Source: Peptococcaceae bacterium UBA3937
Lineage (GTDB): Bacteria; Bacillota; Peptococcia; DRI-13; DTU073
DNA: 35,712 nt
Direction: 5' to 3'
NCBI GenBank assembly: GCA_002385735.1
Contig: DGEB01000058.1
Coordinates: forward strand, 23,666 to 59,377
Shown here piece by piece: positions 1 to 8,454 of the stretch; within the stretch, counting starts at the first letter, position 1, and each line of letters begins with the position of its first letter. The translations under genes were made by a program, and so were the position numbers. The notes beneath the pieces are model-generated. The model saw only the letters and a list, made by a program, of their open reading frames with translations. It ran no database searches and was not told the origin of the DNA.

Positions 1-12
1 GTTTTACACCAG

Positions 13-216
13 TTAAAACCTCGGGATACTTCTTGGCTGTTGCCCCTGTACTTGTATGAATTTTTCTAAACTCGGAGCAGATAAATTACCGTTTTTACCC
101 TGAAGCACAATGCGATATACATATCTCGTACCCGGCTGTACACCATAATCTGTATATCTAGTGGCAATTCCTTTAAGATCAATAACTTGACGATTAATCC
201 TTAAAACAACACACAA
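13..216 (-). pseudogene. Fibronectin type III-like domain remnant
   Basis: The 67-residue reading frame contains a pattern typical of the second half of an FN3 domain (TRYTDYGVQPGTRYVYRI, then GKNGNLSAPS). FN3 domains are about 90 residues long and usually belong to larger extracellular proteins, so only part of one is present. A stop codon lies directly before the TTG that opens the frame, and no ribosome binding site is visible. The most likely reading is a decayed 3' remnant of a surface or carbohydrate-binding protein. A short expressed peptide cannot be excluded. The domain call rests on pattern only. Confidence 0.35.
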
Positions 217-377
217 CTATATTGTATGTAATGATTAGTCTGAATTCAAGTAAAGATTGTATAAAAATCTCCCACTTTAAATTGCAAGTTAGCCGTATGA
301 CCGCAAAGTTCTTCAAAAGGTTCTATGAATATTTCTAATAATTTAATCTATAAATGAGCCTTTTCCCTTGTCCAGTA

Positions 378-386
378 TGCTATAAT
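378..386 (+). promoter_or_regulatory. Extended -10 promoter for the DUF89 gene
   Basis: TGCTATAAT is a perfect extended -10 element (TGnTATAAT) lying about 70 bases before the GTG of the only plus-strand gene. No good -35 hexamer stands 17 bases upstream, which is usual for extended -10 promoters. The rest of the 217-453 gap is AT-rich, and I see nothing else in it. Confidence 0.45.
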
Positions 387-453
387 GCCTATTAGGTGGA
401 CGAATCTATAATCCATGTGTCTGTAAATATTATGATGAAGGAGTCGAAAAACC

Positions 454-1314
454 GTGCGTTTCTACCTTGATTGCATCCCATGTATCATGCGCTATGCCGT
501 GTCCACAGTACGACTGGCCACAGATAATCCTGAAAAGCAGGGAAATACGATCCGGCAGGTTCTGCAGGAATTGGCTAAAATCGATTATGAGAATTATGCC
601 CCTGCTGTGATGAGGACCATCGAAAAGATTATTAAACAAGAGTGCCATTGTGCCGACCCATACAAAGACATGAAAAAACAGTTCAACCAGGGAATGCTGG
701 AGCTTTATCCCTACCTAGAAAAAGCCGTGCAGGAAAGCCCCAATCCCTTCGAACAGGCCATTCGCTATGCGGCCTCCGCCAATATCATCGATTTTGGCAT
801 TATCAACAACCTTACCCTGGAACTGGCCAAAAAAACCTTGGCGGAAAATGCCCGGATGCCCCTCCGCTTTAATACGGCCGAAGAATTGGCCGAAGACGTC
901 CAAAAGGCTCAAAAGATCCTCTACCTGGCCGATAATTCCGGGGAAATCGTGGTGGACAAGCTGCTCCTTTCCAGACTGCCCCGGGAAAAGATCACTTTCG
1001 CGGTAAAAGGCTCGCCCATTTGTAACGATGCCACCATGGAAGACGCAGAGATGGCCGGGATTACAAAACTGGTGCGGGTCATCGATACAGGCTACGCTTT
1101 GCCGGGAACCATCCCGGAATTCTGCTCTCCCGAATTCCAACAGGAGTTTGCGGAAGCCGACCTGGTTATTGCTAAGGGACAAGGCAATTTTGAAACCTTG
1201 AGCGAACTTAAGAATAAAAAAATCTACTTCATCTTCAAGGCGAAATGTAATGTGGTCACCAGTTATCTGAACTGTGACCTGAATGATATTATTCTGAAGA
1301 AATCTTCGGTTTAA
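454..1314 (+). CDS. DUF89 / ARMT1-like damage-control phosphatase family protein
   Basis: This 286-residue protein belongs to the DUF89 family of metal-dependent damage-control phosphatases, which hydrolyse harmful phosphorylated metabolites; the substrate here is unknown. Visible signatures are an N-terminal CIPC pair (C8, C11) typical of the prokaryotic subfamily, LADNSGEIVVD in the middle (metal/phosphate site), KGSPICNDAT, AKGQGNFETL and a late FKAKC. The length fits the bacterial branch. The start is GTG at 454, preceded by GAAGGAG at good spacing. It is the only plus-strand gene in the window and converges on the DUF445 gene, with about 30 bases between them. Family membership is secure; the physiological role is not. 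Confidence 0.85.
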   Translation: MRFYLDCIPCIMRYAVSTVRLATDNPEKQGNTIRQVLQELAKIDYENYAPAVMRTIEKIIKQECHCADPYKDMKKQFNQGMLELYPYLEKAVQESPNPFEQAIRYAASANIIDFGIINNLTLELAKKTLAENARMPLRFNTAEELAEDVQKAQKILYLADNSGEIVVDKLLLSRLPREKITFAVKGSPICNDATMEDAEMAGITKLVRVIDTGYALPGTIPEFCSPEFQQEFAEADLVIAKGQGNFETLSELKNKKIYFIFKAKCNVVTSYLNCDLNDIILKKSSV

Positions 1315-1347
1315 AAATCATCGTAAGAAGTAGCTTCTATTCATAAC

Positions 1348-1959
1348 TTACATCGTGACAAGGGTTATCAGCCCTTGTACCAAACCGATGAAAAAGCCCA
1401 GCACGCCACCGAGCAATTCAATATGCCGCAATTCCGTGCGCGCTAAAAAATAAATTAATTCCTCCAGTTTGGCCATTTCCAAAGCCATGACGTTCTCGGC
1501 TACGATCCTTTTGATTTCCTGCCTTATTTCGGCCAGCTCTTCCTTTCCGAAAAAAGCGCCGGGGTTTTGCAAAAGCTGCTCTACCTCCTGCCCCAACGAA
1601 TGAGCGAGGAAATCGGCCAAAGCTTTCTGGAGTTTGCCGGGAATCACAAAAGGCAAGCGTAAAAAAACCTGTTCCTTCACATATGACTCGACCTTTTGCC
1701 GTAACAGGCCCTGAATGTCTTGCCGGCCCAGGCTGGCCATCAGGTCACTACCGGTAATCAACTGGGTGCTGACAACCTCCCCCAAGCCTTCGGCAATCTC
1801 TCTCTGTTTTTTCGGAATCAGCCCCTGTAGCTTCCACCCCAAAAGCGGAACCCGGTACTCACGATAGGGCCGAAAAAGCAGCCGGATGGCCACCAGGTTG
1901 GTCACCCAGCCGATTAGCGCGCCAATTAAGCCCATCACGGGTATGTATAGTAACTCCAT
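1348..1959 (-). CDS. DUF445 family membrane protein (short YheB-like form)
   Basis: This 203-residue protein has a hydrophobic N-terminus carrying GLIGALIGWVTNLVAIRLLF, the glycine-rich start of DUF445 proteins, followed by a charged helical middle and a second hydrophobic segment at the C-terminus (GGVLGFFIGLVQGLITLVTM). B. subtilis YheB of the same family is far longer (about 370 residues); short forms such as this one are common in clostridia. The predicted location is the cytoplasmic membrane with both ends embedded. The function of the family is not established. The ATG start is preceded by AAGGTG. The ytxC terminator lies upstream, so this gene probably has its own promoter or relies on read-through. 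Confidence 0.8.
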   Translation of the reverse strand: MELLYIPVMGLIGALIGWVTNLVAIRLLFRPYREYRVPLLGWKLQGLIPKKQREIAEGLGEVVSTQLITGSDLMASLGRQDIQGLLRQKVESYVKEQVFLRLPFVIPGKLQKALADFLAHSLGQEVEQLLQNPGAFFGKEELAEIRQEIKRIVAENVMALEMAKLEELIYFLARTELRHIELLGGVLGFFIGLVQGLITLVTM

Positions 1960-2021
1960 TGCTTCTTTTCACCTTACCTTCTCAACCTGCAAATTATCAC
2001 AAACCGCCCTAAGAAGCAAGC

Positions 2022-2070
2022 AATAAAAAACATCTATTGGCGAATCCTTTTCCCAATAGATGTCTGTTTT
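2022..2070 (-). terminator. Rho-independent terminator after ytxC (bidirectional)
   Basis: An 11-bp perfect stem (ACATCTATTGG, 2030-2040, with CCAATAGATGT, 2053-2063) is followed on the minus strand by TTTTTTATTG. A T-run also flanks it on the plus strand. It lies 19 bases after the ytxC stop codon. Confidence 0.85.
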
Positions 2071-2088
2071 TTTACTGTTCCTTCTGGT

Positions 2089-2973
2089 CTATTCCTTATT
2101 GCCGCCGCACTTGGAGCAACCCGGACAATTGGTGACTCGTTCTTTAAAGACCAGCCGGATGGTTTTGATGGCATCACTGTCCTTCACGCCAGCTTCTACA
2201 TGCAATAATAGCTCCTGCGGAGCTAAAGTGATTAAAGCGCTGATCAAAAGGTCTTCGAAATTGATATCATTAGCCAGCATGTCATTCATCAAGCCCTCCA
2301 GGGATTCATGGTGCAAGGGCTGATCATGCTCGTTCAACAGGGCAAAGTTCCCTTTCTTTTTAAAAACGATTTGGACCTTTTGCACCCGGGGCTCTTGAAT
2401 TTCCACAAAGTAGGTCAATAACCTGATGAATTCCGCATACTCTTTTTCCAGCAAAAATTCATCCACGGCCGCGCTGACCACGTTTTCCAATTCCTTTTGG
2501 TAATCCTTCAGGCGGAAATTCACAAAGCCTTCCAGAATCAGGTCCCGGTTTAAATCCAGGTATTCCAGGAGCCTTTCCATCACTTTTTCCTTCCGTTCCC
2601 GCTGCCGGTAAACATTTAACCCCCGCGGATTGAGGATCTCTTTGGTTTTCTGGAAAATGACCTGCTTCTCCTCTTCGTTGTAATAGTAATAGTTGTCGCG
2701 CACAATTTTCTTAATAATCAGGGTTTCCCATTCCTCCACGATCACCTGGGCTAAGCAATTCGCCACGCTATTCTTAATTGACTCCCAGGAGTCATCCTCG
2801 CTCAAAACCCCTTTGGACCGGGGAAAACAATCCAGGAAAGTAAATTCCCCAATCTGATCTATGTCAACCTCTACCGGAATGCCTTCCTGTTGTAACAAAC
2901 GGAGTTCGCTGTGCAAGCGTTCCATTAACGAACTGGGATTCGTGTAGGTTCCAATGGAAATAGGTTCCGGCAC
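2089..2973 (-). CDS. ytxC: Sporulation protein YtxC
   Basis: This protein of about 294 residues resembles the YtxC family, found in spore-forming Firmicutes and of unknown molecular role. It is mostly charged and helical, with no signal peptide or membrane segment. It has a tyrosine run (DNYYYYNEEEK) near residue 95 and ends with a small cysteine cluster (CPGCSKCGG) that could bind a metal. Two in-frame GTG codons compete as the start. AAGGGAG stands 8 bases before the GTG at 2973 but overlaps the one at 2982, so 2973 is preferred. It is a single-gene unit closed by its own terminator. The name comes from overall similarity; no catalytic motif is visible. Confidence 0.75.
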   Translation of the reverse strand: MPEPISIGTYTNPSSLMERLHSELRLLQQEGIPVEVDIDQIGEFTFLDCFPRSKGVLSEDDSWESIKNSVANCLAQVIVEEWETLIIKKIVRDNYYYYNEEEKQVIFQKTKEILNPRGLNVYRQRERKEKVMERLLEYLDLNRDLILEGFVNFRLKDYQKELENVVSAAVDEFLLEKEYAEFIRLLTYFVEIQEPRVQKVQIVFKKKGNFALLNEHDQPLHHESLEGLMNDMLANDINFEDLLISALITLAPQELLLHVEAGVKDSDAIKTIRLVFKERVTNCPGCSKCGGNKE

Positions 2974-3009
2974 CCGTCTCACTCCCTTCGTAAAAATATT
3001 ATATGAGTC

Positions 3010-3906
3010 TTAATTTTTAATATACGACAGCAGCGCATCCAACTTCTGTTGATGCCGTCCGTCGGTAATGTCGCGAAACAAATCCTGCTTTTTCTTGAGC
3101 CGTTCCGGAACCGTTTTCATCGTAAAATCAAGGGGATGCACCTCGTGCTCCAGTTCTTCCCAAGCGATGGGAGTAGACACCGGCGCTCCCACCCGCGCCC
3201 TGACCGAATAAGGCGCCGGCAAAGTCCGGCCGCGCCACAATTGCAGGTAATCAAAATACAAAAGCTTGCCTCTTTTCCGGACCGCTCGCTCCAAGGTAAC
3301 CTTGTCCGGGTATTTGGCCGCCAGGTAACGGGCGACCAACTCATTGACCTTTCTGGTTTCTTCATAGGTGTAAACAGGAGCCAGCGGAACGTAAATTTGC
3401 AAACCCGTTGCTCCGGATGTTTTCACCACACTAAAGAGACCAAAGGAATCCAATACTTCTTTCGTCCGGAGCGCGATTTCAATGACCAAAGCAAAATTCG
3501 TTTCGTCCATCGGGTCCAAATCCAGCACCAGTTCGGAAGGACACTCCTCCTGCCCTGCTTTGTTAAAGGGCAGATGCAATTCCAGGGCCGCTTGATTGGC
3601 CACCCATACCAGAGTGGCCAGGTCGTTGAGCAAAATCCACTGCTTATCCCCTGCCCTATGGCGGGGAATCCAGTCTGGCGCATACCGTGGGATTTCCTTC
3701 TGGAAAAAGGATTTGCCGCTGATCCCGTCCGGATAGCGAATCATGGTCAATAAACGGTCTTGGGTATAGGGCAAAAGATACGGCGCCACTTCCACCAGAT
3801 ACCGGATGTATTCCAATTTGGTGATGGGCGGCCGCTGCCAAAGGAGCTTTTCCGGATTGGTGATCTCCAGCTTCTTCCCCTCAACCGTCAGGACAATTGA
3901 TTCCAT
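3010..3906 (-). CDS. Stand-alone LigD-type primase-polymerase domain
   Basis: This 298-residue protein corresponds to the polymerase module of bacterial DNA ligase D, the archaeo-eukaryotic primase-like enzyme that fills ends during non-homologous end joining. Visible motifs are ELHLPF (H111), the metal-binding pair in LVLDLDP (D129, D131), KTSGATGLQIYVPL (162-175), FDYLQLWRG and APYSVRARVGAPVSTPI. The ligase and nuclease modules of full LigD are absent, and no ku gene lies in this window. The position that is usually His in KTSGxxGLH is Gln here (Q170), and the usual YLQN asparagine is Leu. These may be features of a clostridial subfamily rather than defects. Its function could be repair synthesis independent of Ku. 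Confidence 0.85.
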   Translation of the reverse strand: MESIVLTVEGKKLEITNPEKLLWQRPPITKLEYIRYLVEVAPYLLPYTQDRLLTMIRYPDGISGKSFFQKEIPRYAPDWIPRHRAGDKQWILLNDLATLVWVANQAALELHLPFNKAGQEECPSELVLDLDPMDETNFALVIEIALRTKEVLDSFGLFSVVKTSGATGLQIYVPLAPVYTYEETRKVNELVARYLAAKYPDKVTLERAVRKRGKLLYFDYLQLWRGRTLPAPYSVRARVGAPVSTPIAWEELEHEVHPLDFTMKTVPERLKKKQDLFRDITDGRHQQKLDALLSYIKN

Positions 3907-4014
3907 GAAAAATACTCCCGCCGTCCTTTTTTACTAGTATCCCACGGAAACAAAAAAATTGGCGCGCAAATATTTGTCAAAGTATAAGCAGTCAAGAAAA
4001 ACGTCAAAAAAAAT

Positions 4015-4062
4015 TCAAAAAAAGTATCGGAAGAAGGAATTCCTTCCCTCCGATACTTTTTC
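4015..4062 (-). terminator. Rho-independent terminator after spo0A (bidirectional)
   Basis: An 11-bp stem (AAAGTATCGGA, 4021-4031, with TCCGATACTTT, 4049-4059) encloses a second GGAATTCC palindrome and is followed by T-runs on both strands. It lies about 70 bases after the spo0A stop. The remaining 3907-4014 and 4063-4129 sequence shows no other feature. Confidence 0.85.
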
Positions 4063-4129
4063 CTTTCTGGCCTAACTTTATCCCTTAAGGTTTTTGGGTT
4101 GATAATGTAGTTTATGCCTGGCCTTTTGT

Positions 4130-4930
4130 TTAACCGGCCTTGCAGCCAATCCGTAATTTATCGGCAATCATCGCAATAAACTCGGAGTTGGTCGGTTTGC
4201 CCCGTTCCACATTAATGGTGTAACCAAAGAACTTGTTCATCATCTCTACGTTTCCACGGTCCCAGGCCAGTTCAATGGCGTGGCGGATCGCTCTTTCCAC
4301 CCGGCTGGGTGTCGTATGGTATTTCTCCGCAATATTGGGGTACAACTCCTTGGTGACCGCTCCTAAGTAGTTTATTTCGTTGATTACCAATAAGATCGCA
4401 TCGCGCAGGTACTGATAACCTTTGATATGGGCGGGAACCCCCATCTGATGGATAATGTTCGTAACCTCCAAATCAAGGTTTTTGGAACGGGCCAAAGGCT
4501 GTTGATAACCAATAATGGGCTGGGATGAATTAAGTTTGGCTACAGGTGTATTCGTGTCCATCAACTGCCGGATTCGATTCCCTAAAGTATCCAGGTCAAA
4601 AGGCTTTAAGATAAAATAATCAGCGCCTAATTCAATTGCTTTCTGAATCATGTTTTCCTGTCCAAAGGCCGTAAGCAGGATGATTTTCGGTCTTTCGGAG
4701 TAATCGCCTTCATTCATCCGTTCGATGACCCCCAGTCCGTCTAAATGCGGCATAATAATGTCCAGGATTAAAACATCGGGGGATTCACTGGAGATCAATT
4801 CCAACGCCTCTAAACCGTTGCTTGCCGTGCCGACAACAGTAATATCGTTTTGTCTTGCAAAATAGTCCTGTAAAATATCTACAAAGTCCTTGTTATCATC
4901 GGCAATTAGTACCCTGATTTCCTTTAACAT
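4130..4930 (-). CDS. spo0A: Sporulation master regulator Spo0A
   Basis: This 266-residue response regulator commits the cell to sporulation when phosphorylated. The receiver domain (about 1-125) has the acidic pair in LIADDN (D11, D12), the phospho-acceptor D57 in PDVLILD and the lysine in FILKPFD. A linker leads to the Spo0A C-terminal DNA-binding domain, with the recognition helix in [21 protein letters not shown] and the family ending around MIADKLRI. Full length compared with B. subtilis Spo0A (267). GGGAGGT precedes the ATG at good spacing. It follows spoIVB, the conserved order in Firmicutes, but has its own sigma-H-like promoter with an overlapping 0A box, which suggests autoregulation. 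Confidence 0.98.
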   Translation of the reverse strand: MLKEIRVLIADDNKDFVDILQDYFARQNDITVVGTASNGLEALELISSESPDVLILDIIMPHLDGLGVIERMNEGDYSERPKIILLTAFGQENMIQKAIELGADYFILKPFDLDTLGNRIRQLMDTNTPVAKLNSSQPIIGYQQPLARSKNLDLEVTNIIHQMGVPAHIKGYQYLRDAILLVINEINYLGAVTKELYPNIAEKYHTTPSRVERAIRHAIELAWDRGNVEMMNKFFGYTINVERGKPTNSEFIAMIADKLRIGCKAG

Positions 4931-4973
4931 ACTGTACCTCCCTTATATTTTCTTTCTTAATTACCAATAATTA

Positions 4974-5002
4974 CATTTCGACAATTGACTTTTATTTCCT
5001 GC
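4974..5002 (-). promoter_or_regulatory. Sigma-H-like promoter with overlapping 0A box before spo0A
   Basis: On the minus strand GCAGGAAAT (4994-5002) and GTCGAAATG (4974-4982) are separated by 11 bases, close to the sigma-H consensus RNAGGAWWW-N11/12-RNNGAATWW with one mismatch in GAAT and one at the end of the -10. A perfect 0A box, TTGTCGAA (4977-4984), overlaps the -10. The expected transcript start leaves a leader of about 35 bases to the spo0A ATG. In B. subtilis the sporulation promoter of spo0A is also sigma-H dependent and contacted by Spo0A~P, so the site fits that known logic. Note that GAA is shared by both motifs. Confidence 0.65.
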
Positions 5003-6489
5003 TAAAAAAATATATTTAAACTAAAGTTTTTTCCTACATTATACGCAATATTTAACGCAAATCTGAGTTTAATATTAACTATTTCCGGTAATTGCCCGAT
5101 ATTTTTAGGTTCTTCGAGTAATTCGAGGATTTTCACGCCATATGTAAACAAATCTCGAGGCGCAAACCCCAAGATTTGTTTCGACGAATCCAAAAGTCCG
5201 GCTTCAAACAACATGTTTTCAATAAACACACCATAGCCCCGGGGCGGGTCGTTTACAAACACGTGGGTTACCGCACCGACAATCCTCCCGTCTTGAATAA
5301 TCGGACTCCCACTCATACCCTGCACAATCCCGCCGGTTATTTGCAGCAATTCAGGGTCGGTGATGCGGATGATCATGTTTTTCCCGTCCCGTTTTCCAAA
5401 CAGGATCTTTTCGATCTGGATCTCGTACTTTCTAATTTGTTGCCCCTTTACCACGGTCAGGATTTCCGCTTTTCCGGTGCGGAGCTGATTGGAAAAGCCA
5501 ATGGGAAGCGGGTAAGAATAGTGTTCATTGGTTAAATCCTGATGCATCGTTCCGTAAATACCGCATGTTTCGTTTTTTTCGATACTCCCAAACTCTGTGT
5601 CTTCCAGGAAGATTCCTATTTTTTCGCCCGGACTGCCGGACTCACCCTTTTGGATACTTTCCACGGAAACCGCTAGGATTTTTCCTTGCCGGATATTGAG
5701 CTTCTGATTGGTTTCACTGTCCGTGATTACATGCCCCAAAGCCCCGAATTTTTTGGTGCGAGGATCAAAAAAAGTAAGGGTTCCCACCCCGCCCGCGTTA
5801 TCTCTGACAAACAAGCCAATTCGATAGGTCTTGGTATCTTCGCAAAACTGCGGATAGACCACCCGTTGTAGGATTTTCCCTTCCCGGCTGATTTTTAAGG
5901 TAATCCCTTTCTCCGGGTGCCTGGTCTCCGCAATGATCCGGCCAACCTGGTCATCGGACAAGACCTTGATCCCGTTTACTTCAAGAATTACGTCCCCGAT
6001 GCGCACATCCGCCTGCCGGGCAGGAAAACAAGCCTCGTTTTGCCGGTTCAAAACCGGCGAATAACCAATCACCATGACCCCTTCCGTTCGCAACAGAACG
6101 CCGATGGAATGGCCGCCCGGGATTAATTGAATATCCGGCAGCACATCCACATTGATTTTTTTCAGGGGGATAACGCCAAAAAGCTTTAATTCCAGGCTGA
6201 CCTTGCCGGGTTCCACACCCACCGGCGCATTTACTCCTAATAAATACCTGGCTCCCTGATTGTTCTGCCCCTCTAAGGCCAACAGCCTTTCCCCGTCCCG
6301 TATATAAACATCGATGGCTTTCTGGAGCACAGGGGGCAACTTAAGCGGTATTTCCAAAGGCTGTCCAACGGTAAAACGTTGTTTTTCCTGGAGATAATAA
6401 AAACTTTGCAACTGAGGAGTCATTAATAACAACAGAAGCGAGCATACTAAAAACACTGCGGTGATTTGTCTTTTCTTAAACGCCCTCAA
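5002..6489 (-). CDS. spoIVB: SpoIVB serine peptidase (S55) with C-terminal extension
   Basis: SpoIVB is made in the forespore, crosses the inner forespore membrane and triggers pro-sigma-K processing in the mother cell. This copy has an N-terminal membrane anchor (ITAVFLVCSLLLLLM), a PDZ domain (about 120-205), then the S55 peptidase with catalytic His in GALGHVITD (H253) and Ser in GIVQGMSGSPI (S393). After the usual end of the family (IENML, about 427) some 65 more residues follow, rich in hydrophobic and basic residues; B. subtilis SpoIVB is only 426 long. AGGAGG stands 7 bases before a TTG at 6489, whereas the ATG at 6516 has its Shine-Dalgarno only one base away, so the TTG (495 residues) is preferred. 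Confidence 0.93.
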   Translation of the reverse strand: MRAFKKRQITAVFLVCSLLLLLMTPQLQSFYYLQEKQRFTVGQPLEIPLKLPPVLQKAIDVYIRDGERLLALEGQNNQGARYLLGVNAPVGVEPGKVSLELKLFGVIPLKKINVDVLPDIQLIPGGHSIGVLLRTEGVMVIGYSPVLNRQNEACFPARQADVRIGDVILEVNGIKVLSDDQVGRIIAETRHPEKGITLKISREGKILQRVVYPQFCEDTKTYRIGLFVRDNAGGVGTLTFFDPRTKKFGALGHVITDSETNQKLNIRQGKILAVSVESIQKGESGSPGEKIGIFLEDTEFGSIEKNETCGIYGTMHQDLTNEHYSYPLPIGFSNQLRTGKAEILTVVKGQQIRKYEIQIEKILFGKRDGKNMIIRITDPELLQITGGIVQGMSGSPIIQDGRIVGAVTHVFVNDPPRGYGVFIENMLFEAGLLDSSKQILGFAPRDLFTYGVKILELLEEPKNIGQLPEIVNIKLRFALNIAYNVGKNFSLNIFF

Positions 6490-6700
6490 TTTATTGCCTC
6501 CTATCCTCCGGTCCATCCCTCCTCAAGATAATTTTTTATCTGGCAATTTCTTCTTTTGGAAAGTTTTCGACTTGTTGTTTTGCTTTGAGTTGCTGTTCCT
6601 TTCATTAAATTAACCCTAAAGTGCTGTTTTTATGTTGTCACTTCGAAGATAAATAGTGCCTTGAACGACAAGAAAACCCTTTTTGCCGGCGGACAAAAAC

Positions 6701-6735
6701 AAAAAGAGCATCAGTTTTCGTGATGCTCTTTTTTA
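6701..6735 (-). terminator. Rho-independent terminator after recN (bidirectional)
   Basis: A 13-bp stem (AAAAAGAGCATCA, 6701-6713, with TGATGCTCTTTTT, 6721-6733) with a 7-base loop gives a T-run on both strands. It lies about 37 bases after the recN stop. In the remaining spacer to spoIVB (6490-6700) I could not find a convincing forespore sigma-F or sigma-G promoter, although one is expected from the role of SpoIVB. Confidence 0.85.
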
Positions 6736-6771
6736 ATCCTGGCAATCTTTTCTTTAAATGCCGACAATTGA

Positions 6772-8445
6772 TTAATTTCTTTTTAAAATTTTTTCCGCGT
6801 ACTTTTTCAAATCCCCGGATGGATTTTCCCCGCCGAACATTCTAGCCAGTTCATCGATTCTTTCCTTCTCCCGAAGCTCGAAAACCTTGGTTAAGGTCCG
6901 GCCGGCCGGGGTTACCTCTTTTTGGATCACCAGATGATGGTCGGCTAATGCCGCAATTAAAGGCGAATGGGTCACGCAAATCACTTGTTGGCTTGCGCTG
7001 ATTTCCGCCAGCTTTTCCGCCACCTTTTGCGCCGCTTGCCCGCCGATCCCGGCGTCAATCTCGTCAAACACCATCGTGCCTACGCCGTCGATTTTGGCCA
7101 AAATTGTTTTCAACGCCAGCATGATGCGGGACAGTTCGCCACCGGAAGCAATTTTCGCCACCGGCAACAAAGGCTCGCCGGGATTGGGACAAATTAAAAA
7201 GGCCACCTGTTCCAACCCGTAAGCAGCCGGGGGTGTGGGAATCGTGCTCACCGCAAACCGCACGTGGGGCATGGCTAACTCAATTAATTGGGCGGTCACC
7301 TGCTCTTCCAGCTTCCTTCCTAATTCTTTTCTCTTGCTTGATAAAGACTCGGCTTGCGCCTGGTACTCCGCCTGCTTTTTCTCGCAATTCAAAGCCAACT
7401 GCCCGCCCCGTTCGGAACTGGAATGCAGTTGTTCCAATTCGGCAGATATTTTTTCGGCATAGGCCAAAACTTCTTCTAAATCAGCGCCGTATTTTTTACA
7501 TAAATCCTGCAGGAAATGCAGGCGTTTTTCGCTTTCCTCCAGCCGCTCCGGCGAATAATCCATTTCCTCCAGGTAGTTCTTAATTTGGGAAGCACCGTCT
7601 TCCAGCATATACAAAACGGGCTCCAACTGGCTAAGCAACTGCTTAAAGGAGCCATCCAGGTGCTCAATCTCCCGCAAATTGCTTATCGCTTTGCCGACCA
7701 AATCATAGGCTGAGTTGCCCCGGTCCCCACTAAACAGAGCTTCGTAGGCTTTTGCAAGACTAGCGCTGATTTTTTCGGCATTGGCCAGGATATTCACTTC
7801 CCGGGCCAGCTCTTCCATTTCTCCTTTTTGGATACGGGCCCCTTTAATCTCGTTAAGCTGGTATTGCAGGAAATCAATCTTTTGCAAGCGCTCTTTTTCG
7901 GAAAGCTTTAAAGCTTCCCATTCCTTCTGTAAAGCCACATACTCCTGATAGAGCTCCTTTACTTTTGAAAGAAACTGCAGATGTTCCGGACCACCAAAGG
8001 AATCCAACAACTGCCGGTGTTTATCCTCCTGCAAAAGGCTTTGATGGGCATGCTGCCCATGAATATCCACCAAGGCCAGCCCAATCTGCCGGTACTGGGC
8101 CAAAGTAAGAATCCGGCCGTTAATGCGACAGATATTCCGGCCGTTTAAACTAATCTCCCGGCTTAAGATTAAAGTGCGGTCTTCATTCCTTAAATCCCAT
8201 TCATCAATTTGCTTCCAAAACGGATCGCCGGCAGGCAGGGAAAATACACCCTCCACCAGGGCTTTTTCCGTGCCGGTGCGGATGTATTCCGCTTGGGCCC
8301 GTCCACCCAACAGCAGCGACAAGGCATCAATGATGATGGACTTTCCGGTGCCGGTTTCTCCGGTAAGCACGTTAAAATTACTTGAAAAATGGATCTGCAA
8401 ATCTTCGATTAAGGCAAAATTTTTGATCGAGAGATATTCCAGCAT
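6772..8445 (-). CDS. recN: DNA repair ATPase RecN
   Basis: RecN is an SMC-like ATPase that gathers at double-strand breaks and promotes recombinational repair in the cytoplasm. Walker A is GETGTGKS near the N-terminus. A central coiled coil of about 200-250 residues carries many Glu/Lys/Leu heptads. The ABC signature is ASGGELSRIMLALK and Walker B is MVFDEIDAGIGG, followed by VICVTHSP. Length is about 557 residues, normal for the family (550-570). The ATG at 8445 gives the usual MLEYLSIKNFALIE start and has TAGGTG six bases upstream; a GTG at 8454, directly after the argR stop, is the alternative. It is co-transcribed with argR, as in other Firmicutes. Confidence 0.96.
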   Translation of the reverse strand: MLEYLSIKNFALIEDLQIHFSSNFNVLTGETGTGKSIIIDALSLLLGGRAQAEYIRTGTEKALVEGVFSLPAGDPFWKQIDEWDLRNEDRTLILSREISLNGRNICRINGRILTLAQYRQIGLALVDIHGQHAHQSLLQEDKHRQLLDSFGGPEHLQFLSKVKELYQEYVALQKEWEALKLSEKERLQKIDFLQYQLNEIKGARIQKGEMEELAREVNILANAEKISASLAKAYEALFSGDRGNSAYDLVGKAISNLREIEHLDGSFKQLLSQLEPVLYMLEDGASQIKNYLEEMDYSPERLEESEKRLHFLQDLCKKYGADLEEVLAYAEKISAELEQLHSSSERGGQLALNCEKKQAEYQAQAESLSSKRKELGRKLEEQVTAQLIELAMPHVRFAVSTIPTPPAAYGLEQVAFLICPNPGEPLLPVAKIASGGELSRIMLALKTILAKIDGVGTMVFDEIDAGIGGQAAQKVAEKLAEISASQQVICVTHSPLIAALADHHLVIQKEVTPAGRTLTKVFELREKERIDELARMFGGENPSGDLKKYAEKILKRN

Positions 8446-8454
8446 CTCCAGCAC

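Noticed and set aside
6563..6573. AAGTCGAAAA before spoIVB as a 0A box
   Set aside because: It misses the first T of TGTCGAA and no promoter fits around it; spoIVB is expected to be a forespore gene.
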